Part shown: piece by piece, positions 20,341 to 32,552 of the stretch
Layout of the letters: every line of letters begins with the position of its first letter
How positions within the stretch are numbered: the first letter of the stretch is position 1
DNA from: Pleurotus ostreatus/Saccharomyces cerevisiae fusant
Lineage: Eukaryota; Opisthokonta
Length of the DNA: 51,412 bases
Assembly (NCBI GenBank): GCA_024196135.1
Contig: JAMQCK010000140.1
Span: 1 to 51,412, forward strand
Reading direction: 5' to 3'
The notes under the pieces: generated by a model
What the model was told of the DNA's origin: nothing
The model's input: only the letters and a program-made list of their open reading frames with translations
Databases searched by the model: none
Made by a program: the position numbers and the translations under genes

Positions 20341-21840
20341 CTGTGTTGTGACCGTCCGCTTGGCCGATTGGTCCGGTACGTTGCGGTGCATTGTACACGC
20401 GCTGTTGTTGACATCCCATAGGCCGTATGCCGCAAAAGCCTGCTGTCCTGAGAGAGCAAATCCGAAAGCAAAGCAGGCTCCCATGTGCCGCAGCCACCTC
20501 ACTGCGGTCGCACAAGCTCGATCGACTACTATTCAGCACGCAAGAGCTCGAAGACAGCGACGCCCTTCAGATCTCGGCAGACTGCGCTCCCCACTCCTTC
20601 TATTTCCTCACCCTACCCCAGCGAATGCTACCTATAGGCGTCGTTGCAAATTTAACGTGCCGCTGATGCTCGCCCGCGCTGTTCGCCCGTCGCGTGAAGC
20701 GGTGAGTCGTCCTTCCCACCTACTCGTGCGTCGACCTAACATCGTCGAAGCTCTGCGGGAATAAGTTCCTGAGTATCCTGTAGATGGTGACATGCAGTAC
20801 CTCTGACCGCTGCGTGACGCAACAGCACTTGAAGAGGAGAACACGAAGATGTACTTGGCGTAGAAGTCGGTGCGTTTTTGCCAGTCCTTCCCTCCCCTCC
20901 ACCTTCTGACTGTTCTTCCGCAGGGCGCGAACGCTTCCTCACTACTAAAACTGCCTGAAGGGATCGTTTCTCGCCGAACGAACGAAGATTTCGACATTCT
21001 CCTTCGAAAGTCGACGTATCCTCCGCGTTCACTATGCACCTCAACCAGGGCCCCTCCGACCGCGCTCGCCCTTCCCTGAGTTGGAGAACGACACCCTCGA
21101 CCGTCATACGAAGCTACAGCCCATCAGACGATCGTCCTCGACCTCGGCAACAACGTGAATGGCGGGCTCATCTCCCGCATCCGACTTGAAGGTTATCGAG
21201 GGTGCAGCGGGCGACTTTCTCGCACACGATTTCAACGCGCTCCCGCTCAGACGTTTCCAGACGTCCGGAAAGGCAACAAAGATCGTATTCCAAGGACATA
21301 CCTCAACGCCTCCACGCCCGAGTCAACATGCGCGCTCATCCTCAGCATCCGCGCGTTCATCCGCAAAACTGGAGGGGTCATGCATACTTTGAAGCTCGTC
21401 CCTCCGTAGTCCCCGTACGTCGTGCATGAACTATCGTATCTCGTATCACAGGAATGAAAGATTTTTTGGTTCTCAGCAATCCTATTTCACCCACGTGTGG
21501 AGAAGCCAGTCGCGTCGACTCTGCCCGTTTAAGGAGTTGGCGCTCGGCTCCCATCGAACGTTCACAGATACACGCCTGCCCGCCAAGACGCAGCTATCGC
21601 CAGTCTGGTCGGGCTGTGGCGCGCAAACCTTCCGCAAGACAGCTTCTCCTGCAGGTCTCAACTCTTCAGCCACACGCATACAGAGCGTCGGAGATTGTGT
21701 TCGCCGGCTGTGTACCACCCTTCATATCTGCGCAAGGCGCAGTCCTGGCGATGATAGTCGGCGTCTGTGAGGAGTACCGGGGGGACGTTCTTGCCGACGC
21801 AGAAGCGTCTTCATTCAAGTTCATCAGCCACGGACTGTGA
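20340..21840 (+). pseudogene. Upstream flank of NLR A: degraded copy of an unknown gene X
   Basis: Matches the reverse complement of about 49140-50660, upstream of NLR B, in several peptide blocks: DRPLGRLVRYVAVH against DRPLRQSVQYVAMH, TIVLDLGNNVNGGLISRIRL against TIVLDSGNNVNDGLISRIRL, and AEASSFKFI against GEASSFKLI. Here the main frame runs into a stop after about 21409, while the B copy stays open. Intron-like GTGAGTCGTCC..AG blocks are also conserved. I do not recognise the protein. Confidence 0.5.
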
Positions 21841-22111
21841 GTGAATTGACAATGCATCGCTCCCTTAATATTCCCCATCGCTTCAGTAATGTCCCGCGTC
21901 GCTTCCTTAATGTCCCTCGCCGCTTCCTAGTACCTCGCACCGCTTCCTGGTATCTCGCATCGCATCCTAGTATGCTGACCGTGCCGCCTGCCATTCAGCT
22001 ATATCGAGGACCTGTGCAACGTCATCCCCTCGTGGCTGACATGCTGTATCATGCGCGGCCGTCCTCTTGTTCTTGCCTACGACCACCATTGTCGCTGCTC
22101 CGATCTCAACG

Positions 22112-25100
22112 ATGTCTCGCTCTTCTACCCCGCCACCTCCGTCGGCTCGCGGACGTCCCCGCCTGCGCGATAGGCTCGGGATCTCCTCCGTATTGCATCG
22201 CCTGTCGAGGAGTCTAACCCCCTCCGGGCGGAGCGGTGCGCCGCCCACTGCGCAATCTGCGCCCTCGGCCGCGTCGCTCACTACTCCGGACGCGACTTCG
22301 CCTCCCATTATCGGTTCCTCCGTCACTCCACCCGCTGATTCCCCTGCTATATCGACCGTCGTGCCCACCGACTCAGTCGCGCCCACGATCACCATTCGGG
22401 ATGAGCCCATCGAGGATCCCAAAACCCAGCGTTGGAACGCGGCCATGGCCGAATGCCAGCGCCGGATGGGCGTAGACTTTCTCGGGCCCGAGACCGCGAA
22501 GTTCCGCTCGGAGAAGGACGTGATGGCCTACATCGCGGGCAGAGAGAACACGGAACCTGATAGCGAGGGCAAGGGGCGGTGGCAGAAGTTGCAGCGGGGT
22601 CTCGTTCCGATGGCGCGCGTATGCAAGATCTTCTGCGACCCTATCGCGGACACCATCTCCGACGTGAGTGTGCGGTACTCTCAGCGGCCCTCGTACACTA
22701 CTGATCCCGCGCGCGATAGTCGTTCCCTCCCAGCAAGATCGTCTTCGCGGCCGTGGGGCTGATCATCAGCGTGTGTCTGCTCGTCGCCTTTTCTCGCACT
22801 CGCAATGACCAAGTCTTGACGACCACAGGCATCGATCGCGACTCATGAAGAATTCGAGCAAATCACCGACGCTCTCGAGGAGATCAAGGTCCACCTACAA
22901 GTTATCGAGATGGTTGCCGGGCATCGCGGACAACTGCTCAGCGACACGTCTGTTAACCTGCTCGTCCAAGTCATCATCGTCCTCAGCGTCATCGCAAAAA
23001 TGAGACGTAATGGATTTGTTGGTAGGCTTAGGTTCCTCATTTGGTTTGCGTGCGTCTCTGAATACAATGCAAGGTCGATTTTGCGACGCCGTGAAGGGGA
23101 ACAGACCGCTCTCGGATGCTCTCAAGGTATTGGAGCAGACATCGTCACGTCACAAGGCAGCAATCGGTGCAGGCACATTCGGGATTGTCGCGAATATAGA
23201 GGCCTCCGACGAGCTGAAGGGGATCAGGCAGTGGCTCGGTTACGACGCTGTGGAACCATACCAGACTCGGAGGATGAATACTCTGCTGAATGATCGCGCG
23301 AGAGGGACATGCTCGTGGCTTTGGATGAATTGGGGATTCGCGAATTTCTTGGAAGGGCAAACAAAGATATTATCAGTCGAAGGAAAAGGTGAAGACTTCG
23401 CCAAATTGGAGCTTATGAAGCTCACGTTCTCACTAGCCGGCTGCGGGAAAAGCACCACCATGTACGTCGCAACGAGGGTAAAATACCGGTGGGCTGACAA
23501 TGTCCATCAGCGCTTCGGCTATAAGCCATCTTCGGACCTCCCATACACAGAGCGGATCGGAATGTGTGGTTCTTGCTCATTTCTTCGATGTGGCATATAA
23601 ATCGAATACGGGAGACTTGGATTCCCTCTTATCGTCATTCCTATACCAACTTGCCGCGAAGGATCACCAATGCATGAGCACTCTCTCCCAAGCCTGGGCG
23701 CTGTCGAAATCGAATGGTTACTTCACATGCGACGAAAAGCTCAACACCCTGCTCGGTATGCTCGGCAGCCGCCTACGAGTCTTTCTCATCATCGATGCGC
23801 TGGACGAGGCTGCCAAAAATGAGCATGCACAGGTTCTCAGGGCTCTGAGGCGACTGCGCTCATGCGCAAATATCTCCATCCTGGTCTCCACTCGCGTGCC
23901 CCTGGCCGACGAGGATCTCCAGCACGTCGCTGTTTCGATAGATCAGGTGCAAGATAACACTGACATCCGAACCACGCTCGATATCGAGTTCAGCGATGGT
24001 GGGCGACTGTATGGAATCGCACAGGCCGAGACGGTGAAGGAGGAATTGATGATGAAGGCAGACGGAAAGTACGTCTTCAGTCCCATCTCCTGCCTACGGC
24101 CGTTGACGCTTAGGTAGCATGCGCTGGTTGACACTCGTCCTTGAGCAACTCCGAGATGCTGTGAATGACCCACGCAGACTCAGTCAGCTTTTGAGCACAC
24201 TTCCCTTCACGCTCGAAGAATTATACGGCAAGCGTCTCGAGGCCATCCGCCGCGACTTGGTCGACGATACCAAACTGCTGTTTATGTGGATTCTCCATTC
24301 GAACATCCCCTTGACGACCTCGCTGTTGTCGCGCGTGCTCGCCTTCAACTACGACGCACGCATGCCTGAATACGTGCCTACCTTTGTATCTCCCAATCCT
24401 GCGGCTCAACTATATGGGCTCTTGGACTCGACATTCATCTCAATCACTGAGGTTCAGGTGCGCATCGCGCATGCTTCCGTCCGGGAGTTCCTCGTCACAC
24501 TGTCGCCGTCTTCCCCTTTCTATACCTCGAGCGATGACGCTGTCTGTCTGATGGCCCGCACCAGTCTTGCTTACCTTCTCACTGTTGCCAAATACATCCA
24601 TTCTACGGACTACAATGATGATCTCCTTCAGCTTTGGCATCGATGCATCTTCGTTCACGAGGGCAATCATTACGCGGCCCTTGAGCAGGACATTGCAAAC
24701 GTACTAGGTCAAATCAGAGCCGCATGTCCTCCGGAAGGCATCCTCTTGCCCGCTTTGCGCTCTGCGGTAATCCGAGGGCACAAACCTCTAGTTTTATTGC
24801 TTCTGATGAACGGTGTCGATGTCAATATGCCGCTGCATGACTCAAATGATTGGAGTTACCCGAGAGCCTTGCACTTGGCGGCGAAGCATGGCCATTCCGG
24901 TGTTGCCGAGCTGCTCCTCGAACGAGGTGCCAACATCGCCGCGCGGACCAGGTGGCAGGACACGCCGCTGATACTAGCAGCTCACAATGATCAAGAGGAT
25001 GTCGTTCGTCTGCTCCTTGAGAAGGGAGCTGACATCGAGGATTGCGACAAGGACGGCTGTACTTCACTTCATCGGGCGGCAGAGCGTGGGCATCGCGGTA

Positions 25101-25927
25101 CTGTCAGCTTGCTCCTCGACCGGGGTGCCCGTATTGCAGCGCGAACCAAGCAACAGGACACACCACTGACGATTGCAGCTGGCGATGGTCACGAGGACAT
25201 CGTTCGTCTGCTCCTCGACAAGGGGGCTGACATCGAGGATTGCGACAAGGACGGCTGTACTTCACTTCATCGGGCGGCAGGGCGTGGGCATCGCGGTACT
25301 GTCAGCTTGCTCCTCGACCGGGGTGCCCGCATCGCCGCGCGAACCGAAGAGCAGGACACGCCGCTGATGCTAGCGGCTCGCAATGATCAACAGGATGTCA
25401 TCCGTCTGCTCCTTGACAAGGGGGCTGACATCGACGATTGCGACAAGGACGGCTGGACTTCGCTTCATTGGGCGGTACTGTTGGGGCTGCTCAGTACTGC
25501 CAGGTTGCTCCTTGAGCGAGGTGCAAATGTCAATGCAGTCAGCAATGCATATCCCACACCTCTGCATATAGCGACACAATTCGGTCACATCGACATTATC
25601 AGGCTTCTTGTCGACAACGGCGCCGCCCTCGAGGCCCGTGACGACGATGGATGCACTCCGCTATACCACGCCGTGTACAACATCGAAGAAGAAGAAGCCA
25701 TAGCACTCCTACTGAGCTTCGGCAGCGACCCGCACACTCGTGCAGATGACGGTACGACTCTGTTGGACGCCGTGGGCCGAGAGTCATCATTGTCGCGAGA
25801 CGCCGAGCGAGCTGCGCGCGTTCGCGAGTTGCTTATGCGAGCGGGGTGCACAGAGGAGACGGGACGAGAACCCTTGGAGAACGGGGTACAACCGGAGGAC
25901 ACCAGAGAGGGAGCGGAGAGTTCGTAA
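22112..25927 (+). CDS. STAND/NLR-like protein A: Goodbye-like, NACHT, ankyrin repeats
   Basis: Seven exons: 22112-22663, 22720-22770, 22829-23006, 23074-23388, 23437-23461, 23511-24068, 24118-25927; 1162 residues. A Ser/Pro-rich, basic start (RGRPRLRDRLG) precedes a Goodbye-like domain at about residues 107-265 (WNAAMAECQRRMGVDFLGPE; FPPSKIVFAAVGLII). NACHT NTPase follows: the Walker A GKAGCGKSTT is encoded across a 25-nt exon, and Walker B is FLIIDALDEA near residue 467. Winged-helix-like sequence follows (DGNMRWLTLVLEQL; LPFTLEELYGKRLEAI), then about ten ankyrin repeats (about 774-1110). Such proteins oligomerise on ligand binding and can trigger cell death or heterokaryon incompatibility in fungi; for this one that role is inferred. 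Two consecutive 66-residue ankyrin modules are almost identical in DNA. In the last junction the acceptor after GTAG at 24117 is required, because the earlier AG would give a stop. Confidence 0.88.
25031..25426 (+). repeat. Recently duplicated 198-bp ankyrin module within NLR A
   Basis: The units 25031-25228 and 25229-25426 each encode two ankyrin repeats. Their first about 100 bp differ at one base by eye, then diverge; a third, more divergent unit starts at 25427. Confidence 0.85.
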
Positions 25928-28110
25928 GGTGAGCCGTCGAACGATTTGTTGCATATTTCGGGGTGCTGAGCATGCACCAGAAAAATTGCTGCGTGATCGC
26001 GAATCCCATGCACGGAAGATGCGTCGCTGTCGGTGGAAGAAGATTGCAGGTGGAGAGAGCGCTTGGTGAGATACGGTGGCGGACCGAGTTCGGACGAATG
26101 GTCTCTTCATATCTTACGCTCGGGGAAGCGTCGTTGAGTTTTCATCGTTTCAGAATGCACGGACTTTCTGTGTTCATATATAACTGAGCTGACAAACTAC
26201 TATAAATTTCCGTCAGAGATCTCAAGGGCACGAAGGGCAGAGCGTACCTGTATACTGCGCATGCCGGGATTTCTCGCAGAGCATGCCGGGGTATACTGCA
26301 GAGGCTGTTCGCCACCCCCGCGCGAGACCACCACCGACAAGCGCGACTGACTCGCGCCGCAACATAAACGCCACCCCTCCGTGCGTACACAACACGACGT
26401 TCGCTCACACCACGCCGATTTGCGCCCTCCAGGCGCACGTCTGCCTCAGTCGCGACTGAGTCATACAGCCACCATCCTCGCGTCCTCCAAGCTCCAACCG
26501 CCCCCATCCACGCACCTTGAAAGCGTATGCCGCCTTTTGATGCAATGTCCCCAGCGGACACACAGATGAACGGACACCGCGCCGCTCCTCGAGAACGATG
26601 CTTCCGCAGAGAGCGCGAAGACAGTTTCGTCTGAGCCTCCTCGAAAGTCTCTCCCCTCAGCATCCTCGAAGACGATTTCGCCTCGGCGCGCGCGAAGATA
26701 TTCTCGTCCAACCCCTCAAAAAAAACGCACCTCAGCGACCTCCAGGATGCGCTCCCTTCCACTTTCTCAACGACGCTCGCTCTGTCGACTGCATTTAGTT
26801 ATAATCCGCTGCCCATCCACTCCTGCGGTCCACCTGGAAACGCTCAAGTCCTCGTTCCCGATACCATTACTCGCAACGCACCGCTCGTCCTACTCTTCAT
26901 CGTCCCTCGCGGGTCCTTGGTCCTGCGTATTTCCTCCGTGTCGCCTATGAAGGTAGGAGGGAGGTTGAAGCGAGTGCATGGTGAGCTGTAGACAGTACCG
27001 GTCACAGGGAAGCCTCGACCGTCGATGCAGATGCGAGAGCACGGTGGACGCACCAGACTCGGGCGCAGGAAGCGGAACTTCCTCGCAGGGACCGGCGCCG
27101 GCGACATTTTTGCGTACTTCTAGAGTGCATACGTGGCCGGCAATGCCGAAGTAGCGTTGACGGAGGATATTATGTCGGAAGGCGACATAGAACCGAGCGC
27201 AAGCAGGAGGTGCGTGCATGAGAGAAAGGCGCATAGTTCCGACTATTCACAGCCGGCGATTGCAGGGACCAGCCGCTTTGTAGAAGGTGGCAGCTTACGG
27301 CATTCGATGAGGAGCAGCCAGTCTTTTTCGTACGACGAAGCACGGTAAGGATTGCGTCTCGAAGCGGAGTCGCGGCCAGCGTATCAGTTCTTTATGCTCT
27401 TCATGAATGCAGAGCGACAGTATGCGTAGAGTCATCCGCTCTCCTCTCGTCACTCAGAGGGACTGCATATGGCGTCAGCGCACATCATTTCACTTAGGTC
27501 AGACTAAAGACGCACCGGTGCATGCTCGCGCGCCATTCCTTCAGGACTCAGAGTTTCCCCCTCCTTTACAGCCAGCTGAGAAGCTGCCTTTCCCGAGAAT
27601 ATCGAGCGCGGATCTTGCTCGAATTGCATCTCTGATCAGTGGCCGCCCTCAGTCGTCAGTTCGAGATAAATGTTGAAGACGATTCATTCGCGATTTCGGA
27701 GGAGCCGGCAAATAACGGGGGTCAGAATGTCACACTCACGAGTGCTATGTTGCAGAATGCCTTTTATGTACATCGAATAGAGCCCTGCGGTGCGAGCCGA
27801 GCGCAGGAGCAGCGGTGGAGTGGAACAAAGGGAAAGGCACGCCACACGACGCCCGGTCAGGCTGCAACGCGGTCACATGACTTTGGCGCTGACCATCAAT
27901 ATCGGACGCACTTGGCATTCGTTCTTCGAGCGCTCGAATCCGACTAAGTAGTATCGAGAGAGCGTCGCTCAACCTCACGGCCAGTCATATGTCTAAGGAG
28001 GGAAGTGCAAGCTCAAGCCCGAATCATCGTCGTGACGTCTGCGTGACCGCCAGTGACATCGTTGACCACACCGTGGGCCGCCTTTCGGCCGCCTTTTATC
28101 GCTCCCCACC
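25928..28110. other. Intergenic stretch, no confident gene
   Basis: The beginning is the 3' flank of NLR A. Open frames on either strand (for example minus 26142-26762; plus 27639-27947) lack domains. Short CTCGAAAG/CTCGAAGA units recur around 26585-26715, similar to the minisatellite words further right. Confidence 0.4.
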
Positions 28111-30495
28111 ATGGCAAGTGCGCAATCCGGAGCAAGCAGGATCCCATTTGTCGGCCATCCTTCCGGGTCCGCCTTGTCCGCTGAGCCCCGCACTGTCGTG
28201 CTCTACGATACGCGCCAGAGTTCCAAGCGAAGCCAGCGCAAGCGGCGCGGACGCCCACGCCGATCACACATACTCAGGATGCCTTTTGAGATCATCATCC
28301 TTGTATGCCGTCTCACAAGGGTCAATGTCAGGGCTTTGACTTCCATACTTATCGACAGATTCTCGCTTGCCTGCTCCCTCAAGACTTGCTTAGCATGTCC
28401 AGGCTTTCAAAGGCGTTTCGTAGGGTCCTTCTATATCGCCCCACGGCTCTGCCTCTGTGGCGTAATGCGCTACGCCTCAAGTCCGGCGCCTCTCGGATCC
28501 CGGCGGGCATGAACGAGGTTCAACTTGCGCACCTCGTGTATGGGTCGGATTGCCAGGTCGGTCCCTTGGCGATGGACGTTCCCCTACTGACCGGTGTGTC
28601 TGCTTGTACAAGTTCTGCGGCAGCAGACGACATGTTATGGCATGCTACGCCGCTCATGTGCGCCTATGCGGCAAATGCGCCAGAAACCGGTCAGTAAAGG
28701 CGCAAGATCCGCCGCTCATCAAAGTCGCTCAAGCCGCTCATCTAGCTTCATCCCATATAATGACCTGCCAACGTCGGTGAAGCTGAAGATATCCAGCTTC
28801 TTTAACAGGTCCGGCATCCTCCCGTATGTGGAGGATGCAGTGTCAGGTGCGCCTGCCTTCGGTGATTGGGTTTCTGCTTAGCTGACGCTCCCTTTTGCGC
28901 GCCAGGTCAGACACTCTTTTGCTCGCAGACGGGGGCGAAGTACGCGCAGGAATTAGACGACATCACGCAAAACAACGATGTACCAATGGCCGACTGGTTC
29001 ACAGCGAAGAGGCGCAAGATCCAGTCTGACCTCGAGGTGTGTACAGTGTGTTATGATCTCTCGATATTGGTTCGACAGAACACCCCATCCAGTTCGTAAA
29101 CTACTGTAAGGCTGCGCGGGCTCGCGGCTTGGCCGAGGAGTGTCAAAATAAATGCAAAAGACGACAGTGCAGGAGCGCAGAGTATGTTCACTACTCATGT
29201 CGTATCCGCTGGGCGTGCTTATCGCTTCTTAGAATTCTTAAACGCCTAGAGCAGGTGGGTTGGCAGGAGGAAGTCTTCAAGAACCCCAACGCCCTGTTTG
29301 GCGCGTCCTTCTTGCGCAACAAGGCCGTCAAGATCGTGAAGCCTCTCTCTGATAAGCGTACGTAGTGACCTGATTTTCCTCGCGCATGTTGCTCACCCAT
29401 CCATCGTAGAGTGGACAAAGCTGCGCGGAATTGCTGTCGCGCATATGAAAAAGGCCAGAGCTGCCCGCCTCGAGCGAGAGAGGATTGCCGTCATCGAGGC
29501 GCTCAACAAAAGCGTCACTAGTGCGTACTCCGACTTCCGCCACGCGCAGCCCTTCCGCGCGCTCGTACCTGCCGTCGGGGATATGGCCAAGGCGCCCGTC
29601 GTCCAGCGCCTGTACGAGCAGCTCTCCGACGCCCCGCCTTCTCCAGATGCTGTACACGCCGCGCTTGCATCGGTCTCCCCCACTTTTACCGACAGATGGC
29701 GTGCGCACTGCGAGGACCTTCTCCTCGGCGTCGTGCGCGAGCAGGGCGGGCCCGCGCTGACGCGCGGGACACTCGGCCTCGCGACGACCGTGTTTGCCCT
29801 CTGCGGCACCGGCAAGCTGCTCACCTACCCGCATATTCTCTGCGAGCCCGCGCTCGACGTGCCGCTGGGCGCGCGCCCTGGCTTGGGCGGGTGGGACCCG
29901 CGGGGGCGCGTCGCGATCATCGCGTGCGCGGACCTGGTGCGCCAGATGGTCGCGCTCGCCGGGCGGGATCCGCACGCGACGACCGCGCTCGAGATGGACG
30001 CGCTCGACCCGTGGTACTACTACCCGGACGAGGACAGGGCCGGGAAGCGGCGCGCGTACACGTGGCGCGGCATGGTGCGTTCGCGGGCGCGCGTTGGTCC
30101 TATCATACTTCCCCCCCGCTGACAGAGCCCCCAATCCTGCAGCTGAAGCTCGGCGCGCGCTGGCGAGGGCAGCCCTTTGCGATGCTCGGGCCCTGGGAGA
30201 CGGGGGCGGCGCGCGCGAGGGCGGGCGTTGCTTCGTTTAGCGGCAGCGATGGGCAGTGCGCGCGGTGCCAGGCGCGGTTCTCCGGGTCGGCGGCGCTGCG
30301 CGCACACCTCTACCAATCGTGAGTCGGGCGCGCGCTTGGGCGCGAACGTCGGGGGGTTCGAGATGAGCTGATGCCACCCTGCGCAGGCACGGCGTCGTGC
30401 GGCCGACCCGGGCCGACGTGGTGCTCGATTATGGCCTGATGAGCAGCGCTCCGACGGTGGGTGTCCTGCTCACGCTCCTCGTCGACGGCCTATGA
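28111..30495 (+). CDS. F-box protein with Cys/His cluster and C-terminal C2H2 finger
   Basis: Ten exons: 28111-28302, 28359-28556, 28613-28689, 28746-28846, 28906-29036, 29093-29181, 29233-29357, 29410-30074, 30143-30318, 30387-30495; 620 residues, all phases consistent. A basic N-terminus (KRSQRKRRGRPRRSH) precedes the F-box MPFEIIILILACLLPQDLLS then MSRLSKAFRRVLL (about residues 57-90). A Cys/His-rich segment, FCGSRRHVMACYAAHVRLC then GKCARN, begins at residue 131. A helical middle follows (QWTKLRGIAVAHMKKARAAR) and, near residues 565-586, a C2H2 finger CARCQARFSGSAALRAHLYQ then SH. It resembles the large agaricomycete family of F-box proteins that link SKP1 to an expanded variable region; substrate unknown. 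The GC-rich exon 8 produces long antisense frames that are shadows. Confidence 0.82.
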
Positions 30496-31060
30496 AGGCG
30501 TTGCGGAGCGTATACGTGCGCTCGAAAGTGCTGAGACCTCGATGTCGGCGAGAGACATATCTGCTCACACGTGCGATGGGGAGCAGACATACCAGAAGAT
30601 GGCGCCGAGCTACATCAGAAGATGACACCAGGGTGCACCAGTGGATGACACCGTAAAAGAACGGTCTGGCGGGTGGTTAGGCGAACGGCGTGCAACTCTT
30701 GGCCAGCGGCGCCCCGTCCTGGATGGCTGAGCTGACTCGCTGTTGGAGAGGAGCTCGTCAAGGCGGGAAGACGTGCTCCTGACTACTGTAATCGACGGTA
30801 ATGTCCGTCGTATCTCCAAAGGCTGTCAGAGCAGTCCAGGACTGGCGGATTGGCGGACTGGCGGATTGCGGCTGGATGTCAAAGTGTATGTACTAGTAGG
30901 CGTGTTTGCTCTTGCCGATGCGGATACCCGCGTCCTTGGAAACGTTTGCACCGCGTTCTTGAGGACTGGTCGCACCGTGTCCTCGAAAATCATTCTGGAC
31001 CACTTCAGATCCTGTTCTTGTGCGCGCGAGCGCCGGACGCGTCAACGCGTCGACCTCCGT
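30496..31060. other. Intergenic, short direct repeats only
   Basis: Near 30585-30660 a short unit CATCAGAAGATG/ACACCAG recurs, and GGCGGATTGGCGGACTGGCG occurs near 30845. No gene seen. Confidence 0.4.
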
Positions 31061-31385
31061 TCTTTTGCTTGCCTTCCCTTTCGTCCCACGTCTCCCCTCT
31101 CTCTCTCCTCCCTCTCCGCCCTCTCCCCTTTCTCTCCTCCCTCTCCGCCCTCTCACCCTCTCACTCTCCTCCGCGCATCTCCCCTTTCTCTCCCCCCTCA
31201 CCCTCCTCCGCATCTCTTCCCCCCCCTTCCCCTTTCCCTCCTCCTTTCCCTCCTCCCTTCCGCCGCCCTTCCTTCCTCCCTCCCCCTTCCTTCCTCCCTC
31301 CCCCTCTCATCCTCCCACCCTCTCTCTCTCATCCGCCACCCCTCCTTCCTCCTCCCTTCCGCCCCCCCCCAACCTCCCCTCGACC
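31060..31385 (+). repeat. Pyrimidine-rich CTCCCTC tract
   Basis: Nearly pure C/T on the plus strand (CCCTCTCTCTCTCCTCCCTC style). Encodes only Pro/Ser/Leu low-complexity frames. Confidence 0.7.
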
Positions 31386-31439
31386 TCCGATTGTCAGCGC
31401 GCTCGCCGCTACGCCATCGTGATCTGCCGCGCCGTCCGA

Positions 31440-31615
31440 GTTGTCGAGGTGTGTGTCGCCGCCGCTCCGTCGTCCATGTCTATCTCCGCCGCCGCTCCGT
31501 CGAGGTCTGTCGCCACCGCGCCATCGTCCAGGTCTGTTGCCGCGCCATCGTCCAGGTCTGTTGCCGCTCCGTCGTCCAGGTCTGTCGCCGCCGCTCCGTC
31601 GTCCAGGTCTGGAAT
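31440..31615 (+). repeat. Minisatellite of CCGCTCCGTCGTCCAGGTCT units
   Basis: Five to six imperfect tandem copies of a 24-33 bp unit with the shared core CGTCGTCCAGGTCTGT. Confidence 0.7.
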
Positions 31616-31619
31616 GGCC

Positions 31620-31895
31620 GGGGGGACAAGAACGCAAGAGGGCTGAGGACGGAGAGCGAAGAGCGCGAGAGCCGAGGACGGAGAGCGGAGAGCGCGAGAG
31701 CTGAGGACGGAGAGCGAAGCGCGCGAGAGCTGAGGTTGGAGAACGAGAGCTGAGGACGGAGAGCGAGAGCGCGAGAGCCGAGAATGGGGAGCGAAGAGCG
31801 CGAGAGCCGAGGACGGAGAGTGAAGAGCGCGAGAGGGCTGAGGACGAAGAGCGAGAGCTGAGGACGGAGAGCGGAGGGGGAGGGAACAGGAATGA
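31620..31895 (+). repeat. Purine-rich minisatellite (GAGCTGAGGACGGAGAGC units)
   Basis: About nine imperfect copies of a 25-30 bp unit with core GAGGACGGAGAGCG. The following 31895-32080 is GGGGTGAGATGGGG-type purine sequence. Confidence 0.7.
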
Positions 31896-32094
31896 CGGTG
31901 GGGAGGGGGTAACGGTAGAGAGCGGGTGAGATGGGGGGTGGGTGACGGTAGAGAGGGGTGAGATGGGGTGAGATGGGGAGGGGGTAACGGTGGGGAGGGG
32001 GTGAGATGGGGGGTAGGGGGGCGGCGGATGGTGGAGGGAAGGGTGGGAATGGACGAGGTGGGTGGGAATGGACGAGGTTGATCGTCAAGCAAGA

Positions 32095-32170
32095 CCAGGA
32101 GACCCCGCCTGTGCGTCCACCAGGAGACCCTGCCTGCGCGTCCACCAGGAAACCCTGCCTGCGCGTCCTT
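32095..32170 (+). repeat. Three tandem copies of a 25-bp unit
   Basis: CAGGAGACCCTGCCTGCGCG plus TCCAC, three near-identical copies. Confidence 0.8.
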
Positions 32171-32224
32171 GGGATGCACTCCTCCGCGTTGGCGTCTTCG
32201 AGAGGCATGCCCCCCACGGAGCAG

Positions 32225-32480
32225 AGGAGCGTTCGTTCCTCCGCCCCTCGAAAGCGTACGACGCCCTTCGTTCCTCTCGGCGGGCGCCTTCCTCGATCCT
32301 CGACAGCGTACACCTTACTCTCTCCTAGAAGCGTACGCCTTCCTCGCCCCTCGAAAGCGTGAGGCGCCCTCGTTCCTCGACAGCGTACGACGCCCTTACT
32401 TCCCGAGAGCGTACGACGCCCCTCGTTCCTCGAGAGCGCCCTTCGTTCCTTAAAGCGTACGGAGGCTTCCTCGTACCTCG
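32225..32480 (+). repeat. Minisatellite with core AGCGTACGACGCCC, left arm
   Basis: About nine imperfect copies of a 25-30 bp unit (CTCGAAAGCGTACGACGCCC). The same unit occurs in inverse orientation at 33285-33960. Confidence 0.75.
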
Positions 32481-32552
32481 AGAGGACTGCTGCAGGGTAA
32501 GAGTCTAACGAGGACTGCCGCAGGGTAAGAATCTGACGAGGACTCGCGCGCT

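Noticed and set aside
20045..20764. 239-codon plus-strand frame upstream of NLR A
   Set aside because: Its peptide is not conserved in the paralogous B flank, whereas other frames are; kept only as part of degraded gene X.
26142..26762. 206-codon minus-strand protein
   Set aside because: No domain, biased Arg/Ser composition, and repeated CTCGAAG words on the other strand explain the open frame.
31409..32313. Overlapping 256- and 277-codon minus-strand frames
   Set aside because: Antisense of purine-rich minisatellites; repeated Ser/Arg/Ala words, no domain.
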